Of a DNA stretch of 64,000 nt, positions 48,901 to 57,414 are shown piece by piece; the stretch's first letter is position 1, and each line of letters opens with the position of its first letter. The notes beneath the pieces are model-generated. The model did no database searches. It was given only the letters and a program-made list of their open reading frames with translations, and was not told the origin of the DNA. The stretch spans positions 186,001 through 250,000 of the forward strand of contig NZ_CP015225.1 of assembly GCF_001623525.1 (NCBI RefSeq). Reading direction: 5' to 3'. The position numbers and the translations under genes were made by a program. Origin of the DNA: Pseudomonas fluorescens. GTDB taxonomy: Bacteria > Pseudomonadota > Gammaproteobacteria > Pseudomonadales > Pseudomonadaceae.

Positions 48901-49361
48901 GCAAAGGCCAATGGGATATGGAAGTACAGCTCCAAGGCCAGGGCCATGATCGCTGCTTCCAGGGCGAAGAACAGAAAGGTGAAGCTGGCGTAGATCAGTG
49001 AGGTGATGGTCGAGCCGATGTAGCCGAAGCCGGCACCGCGGGTCAACAGGTCCATATCGACGCCGTAGCGGGCGGCGTAGTAGCTGACGGGCAGGCCGGT
49101 GAGGAAGATGATCAGGCTCACGGCGAGGATCGCCCAGAAGGTGTTGGTGAAGCCGTAGCTCAGGGCCAGCACCCCGCCAATCGCCTCCAGGGCCAGGAAC
49201 GACACCGCGCCCAGGGCGGTGTTGGCGATGCGCAGTTCCGACCACCTGCGAAAGGACTTTGGTGTGTAACGCAGGGCGTAGTCTTCCATGGTTTCGTCGG
49301 CGACCCAGCTGTTGTAGTCGCGACGGATCTTGGCGATGCGCTGGGTGCCAGGTGGAAGCAC
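45969..49361 (-). CDS. NCS1 permease-histidine kinase-receiver fusion (hybrid sensor)
   Basis: 1130 residues. Residues ~30-480 form a 12-helix NCS1-type (purine/cytosine permease-like) transporter; ~503-540 is a cysteine-rich segment with eight Cys (503, 506, 518, 526, 529, 530, 536, 540) resembling a double zinc ribbon; two more helices (~572-594, 612-634) follow; a helical linker leads to HisKA with His689 (SHELRTPLNS), HATPase (N box NLLGNAVNF 803-811, DTGIGI 834-839, GVGLGL 862-867), then a receiver with Asp973 and Lys1024 and an unassigned tail of ~90 residues. GTG start with AGGAG. Likely senses its substrate by transport, like CbrA with its SLC5 permease domain, and phosphorylates the overlapping LuxR-type regulator. 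Confidence 0.92.
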   Translation of the reverse strand: MLPPGTQRIAKIRRDYNSWVADETMEDYALRYTPKSFRRWSELRIANTALGAVSFLALEAIGGVLALSYGFTNTFWAILAVSLIIFLTGLPVSYYAARYGVDMDLLTRGAGFGYIGSTITSLIYASFTFLFFALEAAIMALALELYFHIPLAFAYVICSVLVIPLVAYGVTLISRLQLWTQPLWLVLLVLPYLFVLLKNPEAFSDWTSFQGRDASGDFNLLAFCAACTVALSLVTQIGEQVDYLRFLPEKTAANRKRWWAALLCAGPGWILPGALKMFAGAFLAFLALQHEIPIERATEPTQMYLVAFGYVFASPEWALAAMVLFVFVSQMKINLTNAYAGSLAWSNFFARVTHSHPGRVVWLVFNVAIALMLMELGVFDVIDQVLGLYANIAIAWIGSVVADLVINKPLGLSPKYIEFKRAHLYDINPVGVGSMLIASLLSVLAHFGLFGALAQAAPPFVALGTSLVMTPLLAWATRSRYYIARTRDPLLLQPVAPSTLITCGLCSNPFETADMAFCPAYSTPICSLCCSLDARCGDRCKPHGRLSAQFEALLHWLLPNATVPRLHTRLVHYLGLLLALILMLSGALALIYGQASQGLPHSPQAQATLYQAFFQAFLTLSVLAAILAWWVVLTRESRRVAQEESDRQTLLLMQEIEAHRLTDQALQDAKEASEAANAAKSRYVTGLSHELRTPLNSILGFTQILQRDAAMPEQHQDALATILRSGSHLLSLIDGLLDVAKIEAGKLRLEPTEIPFPELIHDLELMFTPQARDKGLRFRLELIGKMPAVVRGDEKRVRQILINLLGNAVNFTDSGEVCLRVSYMRETATFDIIDTGIGIDPEHIERIFQPFERGDLMRQDKGVGLGLTITRMLTSLMGGELQVKSQQDKGTCFQVRLFLSQVRVPQAVIHVEHDIIGYQGPRRLVLVVDDHVDHRKVLSGMLTPLGFEVVQASNGQEAIRQVALLGPDLILMDLSMPTMDGWETSRLIRRNALSTAPIIVISANAFNDERERSLASVCNDYLAKPVHTPELLERIQKQLDLHWLRREKPAPATFPEPGILPSQPDLIALGELSAIGYVRGLHEKLDAIQAETPATAPFISSLRKLLKNFRLDEINRALKEAEDECTDHSR

Positions 49362-49549
49362 GACGAAAGACTCCTGGGGTCAAGGCGCTCCGTGCCTGGC
49401 GGGTGTGCCCGTGGCGGATAGCCGAGCAATTTTCATGCCCTGCACCGCGCCGTCTTGCCGCGCCAACTGTTGCCTGCGCGCGCGTCCGCGCAGTGCCGTT
49501 CAGGCGGGGCCTGGAGCGATAGCCTGCGCCGCCTTGGTGCATTTTTCCC

Positions 49550-49587
49550 TACGTCAAATGACGTATGCGCTTACGTCAGGCTGCGTA
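49550..49587. promoter_or_regulatory. Twin TACGTCA operator in the divergent control region
   Basis: TACGTCAAATGACGTA (49550-49565) is a 16-bp palindrome with 7-bp arms. TACGTCAGGCTGCGTA (49572-49587) has the same left arm and a degenerate right arm. Centres are 22 bp apart, two helical turns, and lie about 100-130 bases before the substrate-binding gene, a good place for an activator. The remaining parts of the 320-base gap (49362-49681) show no gene and no sigma-54 promoter that I can support. Confidence 0.65.
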
Positions 49588-49681
49588 TACCCGTCGCCGA
49601 TCCGCGCCGCCATGCTGATGCCACCACCGTTGCCGGCCGCCCCAAGGCGAGCTGTCAGCGTCACCGCAGAGGAGTAGCAGC

Positions 49682-50926
49682 ATGGAACCACGATTGATCC
49701 GGACCAAAGGCCTGTTGCCGCGCCGCCTGGCGCTGGGGGCGGCGGCCCTGTCGCTATTGGCTGCCAGTGTGTTCAGCCAGGGTGTATGGGCCGACGAGGC
49801 CAATAGCACCGGCCTGGCGGTGACCGCCACTGAAGTCACGGTCGGCCAGTTGCACTCGGCCACCGGCACCATGGCGATTTCCGAGACCGGTTCGATCCAG
49901 GCCGAACGCCTGGCCATCGAGCAGATCAACGCTTCAGGCGGCATCCTCGGTCGGCAGATCAAGGTGATCCAAGAAGACGGCGCCTCCGACTGGCCGACCT
50001 TCGCCGAGAAGGCCAAGAAGCTTCTGGTCAACGACAAGGTGGCCACGGTGTTCGGCTGCTGGACCTCGGCGTCGCGCAAGGCTGTGCTGCCGATCTTCGA
50101 GAAAGAAAACGGCCTGCTCTACTACCCGACTTTCTACGAGGGGCTGGAGCAGTCGAAGAACGTGATCTACACGGGCCAGGAAGCCACCCAGCAAATCCTC
50201 GCCAGCCTCGACTGGATCGCCAAGACCAAAGGCGCCAAAACCTTCTACCTGGTGGGATCGGACTATATCTGGCCGCGCACCTCGATGAAGATTGCCCGCA
50301 AGCACATTGAAAACGTGCTGCACGGCACCGTGGTCGGCGAAGACTATTACCCGCTCGGCAACACCCAGTTCGGTTCGCTGATCAACAAAGTCAAGTTGAA
50401 GAAGCCCGACGTGGTGTTCGCGGCAGTGGTGGGTGGCTCCAACGTGGCCTTCTACAAGCAACTCAATGCGGCGGGTGTCAATTCGGCCAAGCAGACCTTG
50501 CTCACGCTCTCGGTCACCGAAGATGAGTTGCTGGGCATCGGCGGCGAGAACATGGCCGGTTTCTATGCCTCGATGAAGTACTTCCAGAGCCTGGACAACC
50601 CCAACAACAAAGCCTTCGTCGACGCTTTCAAGGCCAAGTACGGCAAGGATTCGGTGATCGGCGACGTGACCCAGGCCGCGTACCTGGGCCCATGGTTGTG
50701 GAAGGCCGCGGTGGAAAAAGCCGGCAGCTTCGATGTCGATAAAGTGGTTGCAGCCTCGCCGGGCATCGAGTTGAAAACCGCGCCTGAAGGCTACGTCAAA
50801 GTGCATGAAAACCATCACCTGTGGAGCAAGACCCGCATCGGTGAAGTGCAGCCCGATGGCCAGTTCAAAGTGGTGTACGAGTCCGATCTGATCGAGCCGA
50901 ATCCGTTCCCTAAAGGCTATCAGTAA
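49682..50926 (+). CDS. urtA: Urea/short-chain amide ABC transporter substrate-binding protein
   Basis: 414 residues; signal peptide about 1-37 ending VWA-D. Periplasmic-binding fold of the UrtA/AmiC (Peripla_BP_5) group: VGQLHSATGTMAISETG, EDGASDWPTFAEKAKKLL, VFGCWTSASRKAVLPIFE, GSDYIWPRTS and the CPV-like TQAAYLGPWLWKAAV. UrtA homologues bind urea; with formamidase and amidase downstream the likely ligand is formamide, acetamide or urea. First gene of the operon divergent to the sensor kinase. A hairpin follows and may stabilise this part of the mRNA. Confidence 0.88.
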   Translation: MEPRLIRTKGLLPRRLALGAAALSLLAASVFSQGVWADEANSTGLAVTATEVTVGQLHSATGTMAISETGSIQAERLAIEQINASGGILGRQIKVIQEDGASDWPTFAEKAKKLLVNDKVATVFGCWTSASRKAVLPIFEKENGLLYYPTFYEGLEQSKNVIYTGQEATQQILASLDWIAKTKGAKTFYLVGSDYIWPRTSMKIARKHIENVLHGTVVGEDYYPLGNTQFGSLINKVKLKKPDVVFAAVVGGSNVAFYKQLNAAGVNSAKQTLLTLSVTEDELLGIGGENMAGFYASMKYFQSLDNPNNKAFVDAFKAKYGKDSVIGDVTQAAYLGPWLWKAAVEKAGSFDVDKVVAASPGIELKTAPEGYVKVHENHHLWSKTRIGEVQPDGQFKVVYESDLIEPNPFPKGYQ

Positions 50927-50934
50927 GGTCTGGG

Positions 50935-50988
50935 CCATCGCGGCAAGCCGACTCCAACACTCCGTAGGAGCTGGCTTGCCGGCGATGG
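50935..50988. repeat. Intra-operon hairpin between binding protein and permease genes
   Basis: Imperfect inverted arms CCATCGCGGCAAGCC/GGCTTGCCGGCGATGG around GACTCC...GTAGGAGCT, a different Pseudomonas REP class. Placed directly after the binding-protein gene, it may protect the upstream message from 3' decay, giving more binding protein than permease. Confidence 0.75.
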
Positions 50989-51036
50989 AGCTCCAACGTT
51001 TTTCCACATCCTCCCTCCAAGCAGGAGTCCATCATC

Positions 51037-51954
51037 ATGGAATGGCTATCGGAATTTGGTGCCATCGCGGCGATGCAGGGGTTCAACGGCTTGTCCGTGT
51101 TCTGTGTGCTGCTGTTGATGGCATTGGGGCTGGCGATCATTTTCGGCCAGATGGGGGTCATCAACATGGCCCACGGCGAGTTCCTCACGATCGGCGCCTA
51201 CACCACCTATGTCTGTTCGAGCCTGACCAGTCATTTCGCCCCGTGGTTTCAACCCTATTATTTTTTCATCGCCATCGCCCTGTCGTTTCTGGTGGCCGGG
51301 GCCATCGGCTGGCTGGTGGAGTGGGCGATGATCAGCCGGCTCTACAAGCGTCCGTTGGACACATTGCTGGCGACCTGGGGGCTGTCCCTAGTGATGCAGC
51401 AGACCTTCCGTTCGGTGTTCGGCGCCCGTGAAGTCAGCGCCACGCCGCCGGAGTGGCTGATGGGCTCGTTCAACTTCACCGAGTCCATCGAGATCCCGCG
51501 CAACGGTCTGTTCATGATGGCCCTGACCCTGCTGCTCACCGCGGCCATTTTTCTCTTGCTCTACCGCTCACGCTGGGGCCTGCAAGTGCGGGCCACGGTG
51601 CAAAACCGGCTGATGAGCCGTGCCGTGGGCATCAACACGCGCAAGGTCGACCGCATGACCTTTGCCCTCGGTTGTGGTGTCGCGGGGGTGGCCGGCGCGG
51701 CCTTTACCACCATTGGCTCCACCGGGCCCACCGCGGGCTCGCAGTACATAGTCGACACCTTCCTGGTGGTGGTCTTCGGCGGCGCACAAAGCCTGTTCGG
51801 CACTATTGCGTCGGCGTTCGTCATTGCCCAGACCCAATCGATCTCGGAGTTCTTCCTCAGTGGTTCGATGGCCAAGGTGCTGACCCTGTCCGGGGTGATT
51901 CTGATCCTGATGTTGCGCCCTCAAGGGTTGTTCTCCATCAAAGTGCGCAAGTAG
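51037..51954 (+). CDS. urtB: Branched-chain-type ABC permease UrtB
   Basis: 305-residue inner-membrane permease of the LivH/UrtB family with about eight helices. FGQMGVINMAHGEFLTIGAYTTY (about 35-57) and the typical GAGMAGLAGAAF-like CGVAGVAGAAFTTIGS (about 212-227) and VVVFGGAQSLFGTIASAFVI (about 244-263) are conserved. AGGAG precedes the start. Pairs with UrtC. Confidence 0.9.
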   Translation: MEWLSEFGAIAAMQGFNGLSVFCVLLLMALGLAIIFGQMGVINMAHGEFLTIGAYTTYVCSSLTSHFAPWFQPYYFFIAIALSFLVAGAIGWLVEWAMISRLYKRPLDTLLATWGLSLVMQQTFRSVFGAREVSATPPEWLMGSFNFTESIEIPRNGLFMMALTLLLTAAIFLLLYRSRWGLQVRATVQNRLMSRAVGINTRKVDRMTFALGCGVAGVAGAAFTTIGSTGPTAGSQYIVDTFLVVVFGGAQSLFGTIASAFVIAQTQSISEFFLSGSMAKVLTLSGVILILMLRPQGLFSIKVRK

Positions 51955-51964
51955 AGGCGAGCCA

Positions 51965-53152
51965 ATGAAGCTTTTAGACAAGATGCTGGCGGGCAAGCAG
52001 AACCTGTTGGGCGTGGCCCTGTTGGCGCTACTGATTCTCGTGGTCTTCCCGCTGACCCTGGATGCCTTTCGCCTGAACATGGTGGGCAAGTACCTGACCT
52101 ATGCCTTCGTCGCTGTCGGCCTGGTGCTGTGTTGGGGCTATGGCGGCATTCTCAGCCTCGGGCAAGGGGTGTTCTTCGGCGTCGGCGGCTACTGCATGGC
52201 GATGTTTCTCAAGCTCGAAGCCTCCGACCCGCAGAGCACCAAAATCCAGTCGACGCCGGGCATTCCGGATTTCATGGACTGGAACCAGATCACCGAACTG
52301 CCGTGGCTCTGGGTACCGTTCCACAGTTTCAGCTTCACCCTGTTGGCGGTGATCCTGGTGCCGGTAGGGCTGGCCTTCATCATTGGCATGGCGCTGTTCA
52401 AGCGGCGGGTGGGGGATGTTTATTTCTCTATCGTCAGCCAGGCCATCGCGCTGATTCTCACGGTGCTGATCGTCGGCCAGCAGGGCCTGACCGGCGGAGT
52501 CAACGGCATCACCGATCTCAAGACGCTGCTCGGCTGGGACCTGCGCAGTGACAGCGCCAAGCTGCTGCTGTACTTCATCAACGCGGCCTTGTTGTTCGGC
52601 TGCATTTTCATCGGCCGTTTTGTCCTTGCGTCGAAGCTCGGGCGGCTGCTGATGGCGATGCGCGATAAAGAGGAGCGGGTGCGCTTCTCCGGTTATGACG
52701 TGGCCAGTTTCAAGATTTTCGTGTTCTGCATCGCCGCTGCCTTCTCGGCCATAGGCGGCGCCATGTTCGCCTTGCAGGTGGGCTTCATGTCGCCTTCGTT
52801 CGTCGGCATCGTGCCATCCATCGAGATGGTGATCTTTGCCGCTGTCGGCGGGCGCATGTCGCTGCTCGGCGCGGTGTATGGGGCCTTGCTGGTGAACTAC
52901 GGCAAGACCTATTTCTCCGAGTCCTTCCCCGAATTGTGGCTGTACCTGATGGGCGGGCTGTTCATTGCCGTGGTCATGTACTTCCCCAATGGTTTGGCCG
53001 GACTTTGGGACAGCCATGGCCGCCAGACCCTTGGCCGTTTATTGCGGCGTACCCCGCAGCAAGCTGCCGTTGCCGCGCCCCTGCCGGAGACGTCGCGCAC
53101 TGCACCGCCGACCCCCGCTTCTGAACGCCCTTCGCTGGAGACGCAACCATGA
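51965..53152 (+). CDS. urtC: Branched-chain-type ABC permease UrtC
   Basis: 395-residue LivM/UrtC-type permease with about nine helices and the cytoplasmic coupling loop RLLMAMRDKEERVRFSGYDVASFKIFVFCIAA (about 225-256). GYGGILSLGQGVFFGVGGYCMA is the family N-terminal motif. The C-terminus (about 355-395) is a Pro/Ala-rich tail. Stop overlaps urtD by 4 bases. Confidence 0.9.
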   Translation: MKLLDKMLAGKQNLLGVALLALLILVVFPLTLDAFRLNMVGKYLTYAFVAVGLVLCWGYGGILSLGQGVFFGVGGYCMAMFLKLEASDPQSTKIQSTPGIPDFMDWNQITELPWLWVPFHSFSFTLLAVILVPVGLAFIIGMALFKRRVGDVYFSIVSQAIALILTVLIVGQQGLTGGVNGITDLKTLLGWDLRSDSAKLLLYFINAALLFGCIFIGRFVLASKLGRLLMAMRDKEERVRFSGYDVASFKIFVFCIAAAFSAIGGAMFALQVGFMSPSFVGIVPSIEMVIFAAVGGRMSLLGAVYGALLVNYGKTYFSESFPELWLYLMGGLFIAVVMYFPNGLAGLWDSHGRQTLGRLLRRTPQQAAVAAPLPETSRTAPPTPASERPSLETQP

Positions 53153-53907
53153 CCGCCGTAGGTTTTCAGATGAACAAGTCGGTGCTGGTTATCGAGGGGC
53201 TGACGGTGTCCTTCGACGGTTTCAAGGCCGTGGACAACCTCAACCTGTACATCGACCGCAATGAAGTGCGGGTGGTGATCGGGCCCAACGGCGCAGGCAA
53301 GACCACGGTGCTCGACCTGATCTGCGGCAAGACCCGCGCCACCAGCGGCAGCATCCAGTTCGACGGAAAGGAACTGACCAAGATGCGCGAGTACAACATC
53401 GTCCGTGCCGGTGTCGGGCGCAAATTCCAGAACCCGTCGATCTACGAAAACCTCACGGTGTTCGAGAACCTGGAGATGTCCTACCCGGCCGGGCGCAAGG
53501 TGTTTGGCGCGTTGTTCTTCAAACGCAGTGCCGCAGTGATTGCCCGGGTTGAAGAGGTGGCGCGGGAGATCTTTCTCGGCGAGCTGTTGCAGCAACAGGC
53601 CGACCTGCTGTCCCACGGCCAGAAGCAGTGGCTGGAGATCGGCATGCTGCTGATGCAGGACCCTGACCTGTTGATGCTCGATGAACCGGTCGCAGGGATG
53701 AGCGTCAACGAGCGCGTACAGACTGCGGAACTGCTCAAGCGCATCAGCCAGGGCCGCTCAGTGCTGGTGATCGAACACGACATGGAATTCGTCAAGAGCA
53801 TCGCCCATAAGGTCACGGTGCTGCATCAGGGCAAGGTCCTGGCGGAGGGCAGCATGGAGTCGGTGCAGAACAACCCGAAAGTCATCGAAGTCTATTTAGG
53901 CCATTGA
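53149..53907 (+). CDS. urtD: ABC transporter ATP-binding protein UrtD
   Basis: 252-residue ATPase: Walker A GPNGAGKT (about 45-52), Q-loop with RKFQNPSIYENLTVFENL, signature LSHGQKQWLEIGMLL (S-H-G-Q in place of LSGGQ, as usual in this subgroup), Walker B LLMLDEPVAGM. ATG at 53149 couples with urtC; a second ATG at 53170 is possible. Confidence 0.9.
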   Translation: MTAVGFQMNKSVLVIEGLTVSFDGFKAVDNLNLYIDRNEVRVVIGPNGAGKTTVLDLICGKTRATSGSIQFDGKELTKMREYNIVRAGVGRKFQNPSIYENLTVFENLEMSYPAGRKVFGALFFKRSAAVIARVEEVAREIFLGELLQQQADLLSHGQKQWLEIGMLLMQDPDLLMLDEPVAGMSVNERVQTAELLKRISQGRSVLVIEHDMEFVKSIAHKVTVLHQGKVLAEGSMESVQNNPKVIEVYLGH

Positions 53908-53917
53908 GGAAGCAGGC

Positions 53918-54607
53918 ATGTTCAACGTAGACAAGCTGTCCTGTGGTTACGGCCAGAGTCAGATCCTTCACGACCTCGACCTGGCCGTGGCCAAACGCGA
54001 AATCGTCGCCGTGATGGGACGCAACGGCATGGGCAAGACCACGCTGTTCAAGAGTTTGATGGGCATCCTTCCGCAGTGGCGGGGGCAGGTCAGCGTCGAT
54101 GGTCAGGAAGTCTCGAACCTGGAAACCCACGAGCGGGTGGAGCACGGCATCGCCTATGTGCCTCAGGGGCGGATGATTTTCCCTAGCATGACGGTGTTGG
54201 AAAACATACAGACCGGCCTGCCGGCATCGGCCCGGGGCCAGGTGCCCGAAGACCTCTATGCGTTGTTTCCGGTGCTCCACGACATGCGCTCGCGCAAGGG
54301 TGGCAACCTTTCGGGCGGGCAGCAGCAACAACTGGCGATTGCCCGGGCACTGGCGACCAATCCCAAGGTGTTGTTGCTCGATGAACCCACCGAGGGCATC
54401 CAGCCATCGATCATCAAGGACATCGCCCGCACTTTGAAAGAGATCCGCCACCTGCGCGACCTGACCATTGTGGTCTCCGAGCAGGTGCTGTCATTCACCC
54501 TGGAAATCGCCGACCGCTTCCTGGTGATCGAGAAGGGTCGCTTCGTGATCGAGGAGACCCGGGACAAGGTCGACGAATCCACCATCAGTCGCTACCTCTG
54601 CGTGTAG
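53918..54607 (+). CDS. urtE: ABC transporter ATP-binding protein UrtE
   Basis: 229-residue ATPase: Walker A GRNGMGKTT (about 35-43), Q-loop YVPQGR, signature LSGGQQQQLAIARAL (about 127-141), Walker B VLLLDEPTEGIQPSII. Completes a five-gene importer with UrtABCD. It is followed by a 132-base gap with a hairpin before fmdA. Confidence 0.9.
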   Translation: MFNVDKLSCGYGQSQILHDLDLAVAKREIVAVMGRNGMGKTTLFKSLMGILPQWRGQVSVDGQEVSNLETHERVEHGIAYVPQGRMIFPSMTVLENIQTGLPASARGQVPEDLYALFPVLHDMRSRKGGNLSGGQQQQLAIARALATNPKVLLLDEPTEGIQPSIIKDIARTLKEIRHLRDLTIVVSEQVLSFTLEIADRFLVIEKGRFVIEETRDKVDESTISRYLCV

Positions 54608-54617
54608 GCGCGATCGG

Positions 54618-54653
54618 CCCCCTTGTAGCAGCTGGTAAGCCAGCTCAAAGGGG
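54618..54653. other. Hairpin between transporter and formamidase genes
   Basis: Nested stem CCCCTTG/CAAAGGGG and AGCTGG/CCAGCT with a TAAG loop. No U-run follows, so a processing or partial-termination site that separates transporter and enzyme expression is likely, not a full terminator. Confidence 0.55.
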
Positions 54654-54739
54654 TACGTCATCCAACGTATTGGCCGATTCGTGCCGCCATTCGAGACTGG
54701 TTCCAACGCGGTACATCCCTAATGTTCAGGAGCTTCGCC

Positions 54740-55969
54740 ATGACCGATACCTTGATCAAAGTCGACCTCAACCAGCCCGCCACCGAGAACGAACAGATCC
54801 ACAACCGCTGGCATCCGGACATTCCCATGGCCTGCTGGGTCAAGCCGGGGGATGACTTTATTCTTGAGACCTACGACTGGACCGCTGGCGCGATCAAGAA
54901 CAACGACGACGCCTCGGATGTGCGTGACGTCGACTTGTCCACCGTGCACTACCTGTCCGGTCCAGTGGGCGTGCATGGCGCCGAGCCGGGAGATCTGCTG
55001 GTGGTCGACCTGCTGGACATCGGCGCCAAGGCCGAATCGATGTGGGGCTTCAACGGCTTCTTCTCGCGGCAGAACGGTGGCGGATTCCTCACGGATCACT
55101 TTCCCAGCGCACAGAAAGCCATCTGGGATTTCAAAGGCATGTTTACCAGCTCGCGGCACATTCCCGGGGTCAACTTTGCCGGCCTGATCCACCCCGGATT
55201 GATCGGTTGCCTGCCCGACCCGGTAATGCTCGGCGACTGGAACCGCCGTGAGCAGGAACTGATCGACACCCACCCGACCCGCGTGCCGCCCCTGGCCAAC
55301 GCGCCGCTGGCCGCCACCGCACACATGGGCAAGCTCAAGGGCCAGGCCCGGGATGATGCCGCGGCAACGGGCGCGCGCACCGTGCCACCGCGTGAACATG
55401 GTGGTAACTGCGATATCAAGGACTTGTCCCGGGGCTCGAAAATTTTCTTCCCGGTCTACGTCAAAGGCGCCGGGTTGTCGGTGGGGGATCTGCACTTCAG
55501 TCAGGGCGACGGCGAGATCACCTTTTGCGGTGCTATCGAGATGGCCGGCTGGGTTCATATGAAAGTCGAGCTGATCAAGGGCGGCATGGCCAAGTACGGG
55601 ATCAAGAACCCGGTGTTCAAACCCAGCCCGATCATCCCGACCTACCAGAACTACCTGATCTTCGAAGGTATCTCGGTGGATGAAGCCGGCAAACAGCACT
55701 ACCTGGACGTGAATATCGCCTATCGCCAGGCCTGCCTGAATGCGATCAACTACCTGACCAAGTTTGGTTATTCCCCCGCCCAAGGCTATGCCCTGTTGGG
55801 TTCTGCGCCGGTGCAAGGGCATATCAGCGGCGTGGTCGATATCCCCAACGCCTGCGCGACCCTCTGGTTACCCACCGAAATCTTCGAGTTCGACATCAAC
55901 CCCAACGCCAACGGTCCCATCAAACACCTCGACGGCAGTATCGATCTGCCGATTGCCCCGGACCTGTGA
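54740..55969 (+). CDS. fmdA: Formamidase FmdA (acetamidase/formamidase family)
   Basis: 409 residues that hydrolyse formamide to formate and ammonia. This zinc-dependent family is unrelated to AmiE. Typical stretches: NRWHPDIPMACWVKPGDDFILETYDWT (about 22-48), HYLSGPVGVHGAEPGDLLVVDLLDIG, PGVNFAGLIHPGLIGCLPD, HGGNCDIKDLSRGSKIFFPVYVKGAGLSVGDLHFSQGDGE. ATG at 54740 has CAGGAG; the frame to 54722 is not used. It lies between the amide transporter and fmdB. Confidence 0.94.
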   Translation: MTDTLIKVDLNQPATENEQIHNRWHPDIPMACWVKPGDDFILETYDWTAGAIKNNDDASDVRDVDLSTVHYLSGPVGVHGAEPGDLLVVDLLDIGAKAESMWGFNGFFSRQNGGGFLTDHFPSAQKAIWDFKGMFTSSRHIPGVNFAGLIHPGLIGCLPDPVMLGDWNRREQELIDTHPTRVPPLANAPLAATAHMGKLKGQARDDAAATGARTVPPREHGGNCDIKDLSRGSKIFFPVYVKGAGLSVGDLHFSQGDGEITFCGAIEMAGWVHMKVELIKGGMAKYGIKNPVFKPSPIIPTYQNYLIFEGISVDEAGKQHYLDVNIAYRQACLNAINYLTKFGYSPAQGYALLGSAPVQGHISGVVDIPNACATLWLPTEIFEFDINPNANGPIKHLDGSIDLPIAPDL

Positions 55970-56005
55970 GACACGCCCGAGCTCGATCAATGTCTGGAGA
56001 GCGCC

Positions 56006-56353
56006 ATGCCGACCTATGAGTACGAATGCCAAACCTGTGGTTCTTTCACAATGTTGCGGCCCATGGCCCAACGGCACGAGTCGTGCCAGTGCCCGTCTTG
56101 CGCGGGCCCGGGAGGGCGGTTGCTGTTGTCTGCGCCGGCACTGACGACGTTGTCGAGCAGTCAGCGCCAGGCCATGGCGACCAACGAGCGAAGTGCCCAC
56201 GCGCCGCAGACGCTTGGCGAGTACCAGCAGAACCGTCGTCATCCCAGTGGGTGCAGTTGTTGCGCACCGAGCAAACCGCTGGCCCCGACCAAAGAAAATC
56301 CACAGGGGCTCAAGCGTAAAACCGGCTCCAGACCTTGGATGATCAGTCATTAA
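56006..56353 (+). CDS. fmdB: FmdB family zinc ribbon protein
   Basis: 115 residues. The N-terminal [12 protein letters not shown]...CQCPSC is the FmdB zinc ribbon with two CxxC pairs; a second CSCC lies at about residue 88. The middle and C-terminus are low-complexity and basic. The name comes from its place beside formamidase genes in Methylophilus, where a regulatory role was proposed; function is otherwise unknown. amiE begins 15 bases downstream. Confidence 0.88.
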   Translation: MPTYEYECQTCGSFTMLRPMAQRHESCQCPSCAGPGGRLLLSAPALTTLSSSQRQAMATNERSAHAPQTLGEYQQNRRHPSGCSCCAPSKPLAPTKENPQGLKRKTGSRPWMISH

Positions 56354-56367
56354 CAGAGGTAAATCTC

Positions 56368-57411
56368 ATGCGTCATGGTGATATTTCCAGCAGCCCGGAC
56401 ACCGTGGGTGTCGCGGTCGTCAATTACAAAATGCCGCGGCTGCATACAAAAGCCGAGGTCATTGAAAACGCCCGCAAGATTGCCGACATCATCACGGGGA
56501 TGAAAAGCGGTCTCCCCGGCATGGACCTGGTGGTGTTTCCTGAATACAGCACCATGGGCATCATGTACGACCACGATGAGATGATGGCGACTGCCGCCAG
56601 TATTCCAGGCGAAGAGACTGCGATCTTTTCCGCCGCGTGCCGTGCGGCTGACACGTGGGGGGTGTTTTCACTGACCGGTGAGCGGCATGAGGAACATCCC
56701 CACAAAGCCCCGTACAACACGTTGGTGTTGATCAATAACCAGGGCGAAATCGTCCAGAAGTACCGCAAGTGCATTCCCTGGTGCCCCATAGAAGGGTGGT
56801 ACCCGGGTGATCGGACCTATGTCTGCGAGGGTCCCAAGGGCCTGCAAATCAGCTTGATCATTTGTGATGACGGCAACTACCCGGAGATCTGGCGCGACTG
56901 TGCAATGAAAGGAGCGGAGTTGATCGTCCGTTGCCAGGGCTATATGTACCCGGCCAAAGAGCAGCAGGTGATGATGTCCAAAAGCATGGCCTGGGCCAAT
57001 AATTGCTATGTGGCAGTGGCCAATGCGGCGGGCTTCGATGGGGTTTATTCCTACTTTGGTCACTCGGCGATTATTGGCTTCGACGGTCGCACCCTGGGCG
57101 AATGCGGTGAAGAGGAAATGGGCATTCAGTACGCACAATTATCCGTTTCGCAAATCCGCGATGCGCGAGCGAACGACCAATCACAGAATCATTTGTTCAA
57201 GCTGCTGCATCGCGGTTACACCGGGGTCTATCACTCCGGGGACGGCGACAAGGGAGTGGCTGACTGCCCGTTCGACTTTTACCGCACCTGGGTACTGGAC
57301 GCGCAGAAAGCCCGGGAAAACGTCGAAAAACTGACCCGTAGCACCGTCGGCGTGGCTCATTGCCCGGTGGGAGACCTTCCCCACGACGGTAAAGAAAAAC
57401 ACGCAGGCTAA
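56368..57411 (+). CDS. amiE: Aliphatic amidase AmiE
   Basis: 347 residues, nearly the same throughout as P. aeruginosa AmiE. The nitrilase-type catalytic residues Glu59 (VFPEYS), Lys134 (KYRK), Glu142 (IEGW) and Cys166 (ICDDGN) are at the expected positions. It hydrolyses short amides (acetamide, propionamide) to acid and ammonia. The ATG at 56368 (AGAGGT upstream) gives the standard MRHGDISSS start. Unlike P. aeruginosa, there is no leader terminator for AmiR antitermination; the gene follows fmdB inside the operon. Confidence 0.97.
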   Translation: MRHGDISSSPDTVGVAVVNYKMPRLHTKAEVIENARKIADIITGMKSGLPGMDLVVFPEYSTMGIMYDHDEMMATAASIPGEETAIFSAACRAADTWGVFSLTGERHEEHPHKAPYNTLVLINNQGEIVQKYRKCIPWCPIEGWYPGDRTYVCEGPKGLQISLIICDDGNYPEIWRDCAMKGAELIVRCQGYMYPAKEQQVMMSKSMAWANNCYVAVANAAGFDGVYSYFGHSAIIGFDGRTLGECGEEEMGIQYAQLSVSQIRDARANDQSQNHLFKLLHRGYTGVYHSGDGDKGVADCPFDFYRTWVLDAQKARENVEKLTRSTVGVAHCPVGDLPHDGKEKHAG

Positions 57412-57414
57412 ACC

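Noticed and set aside
49362..49681. Sigma-54/NtrC-type promoter for the amide operon
   Set aside because: I looked for a TGGCAC-N5-TTGC type element on the plus strand and found none; only the TACGTCA sites stand out.
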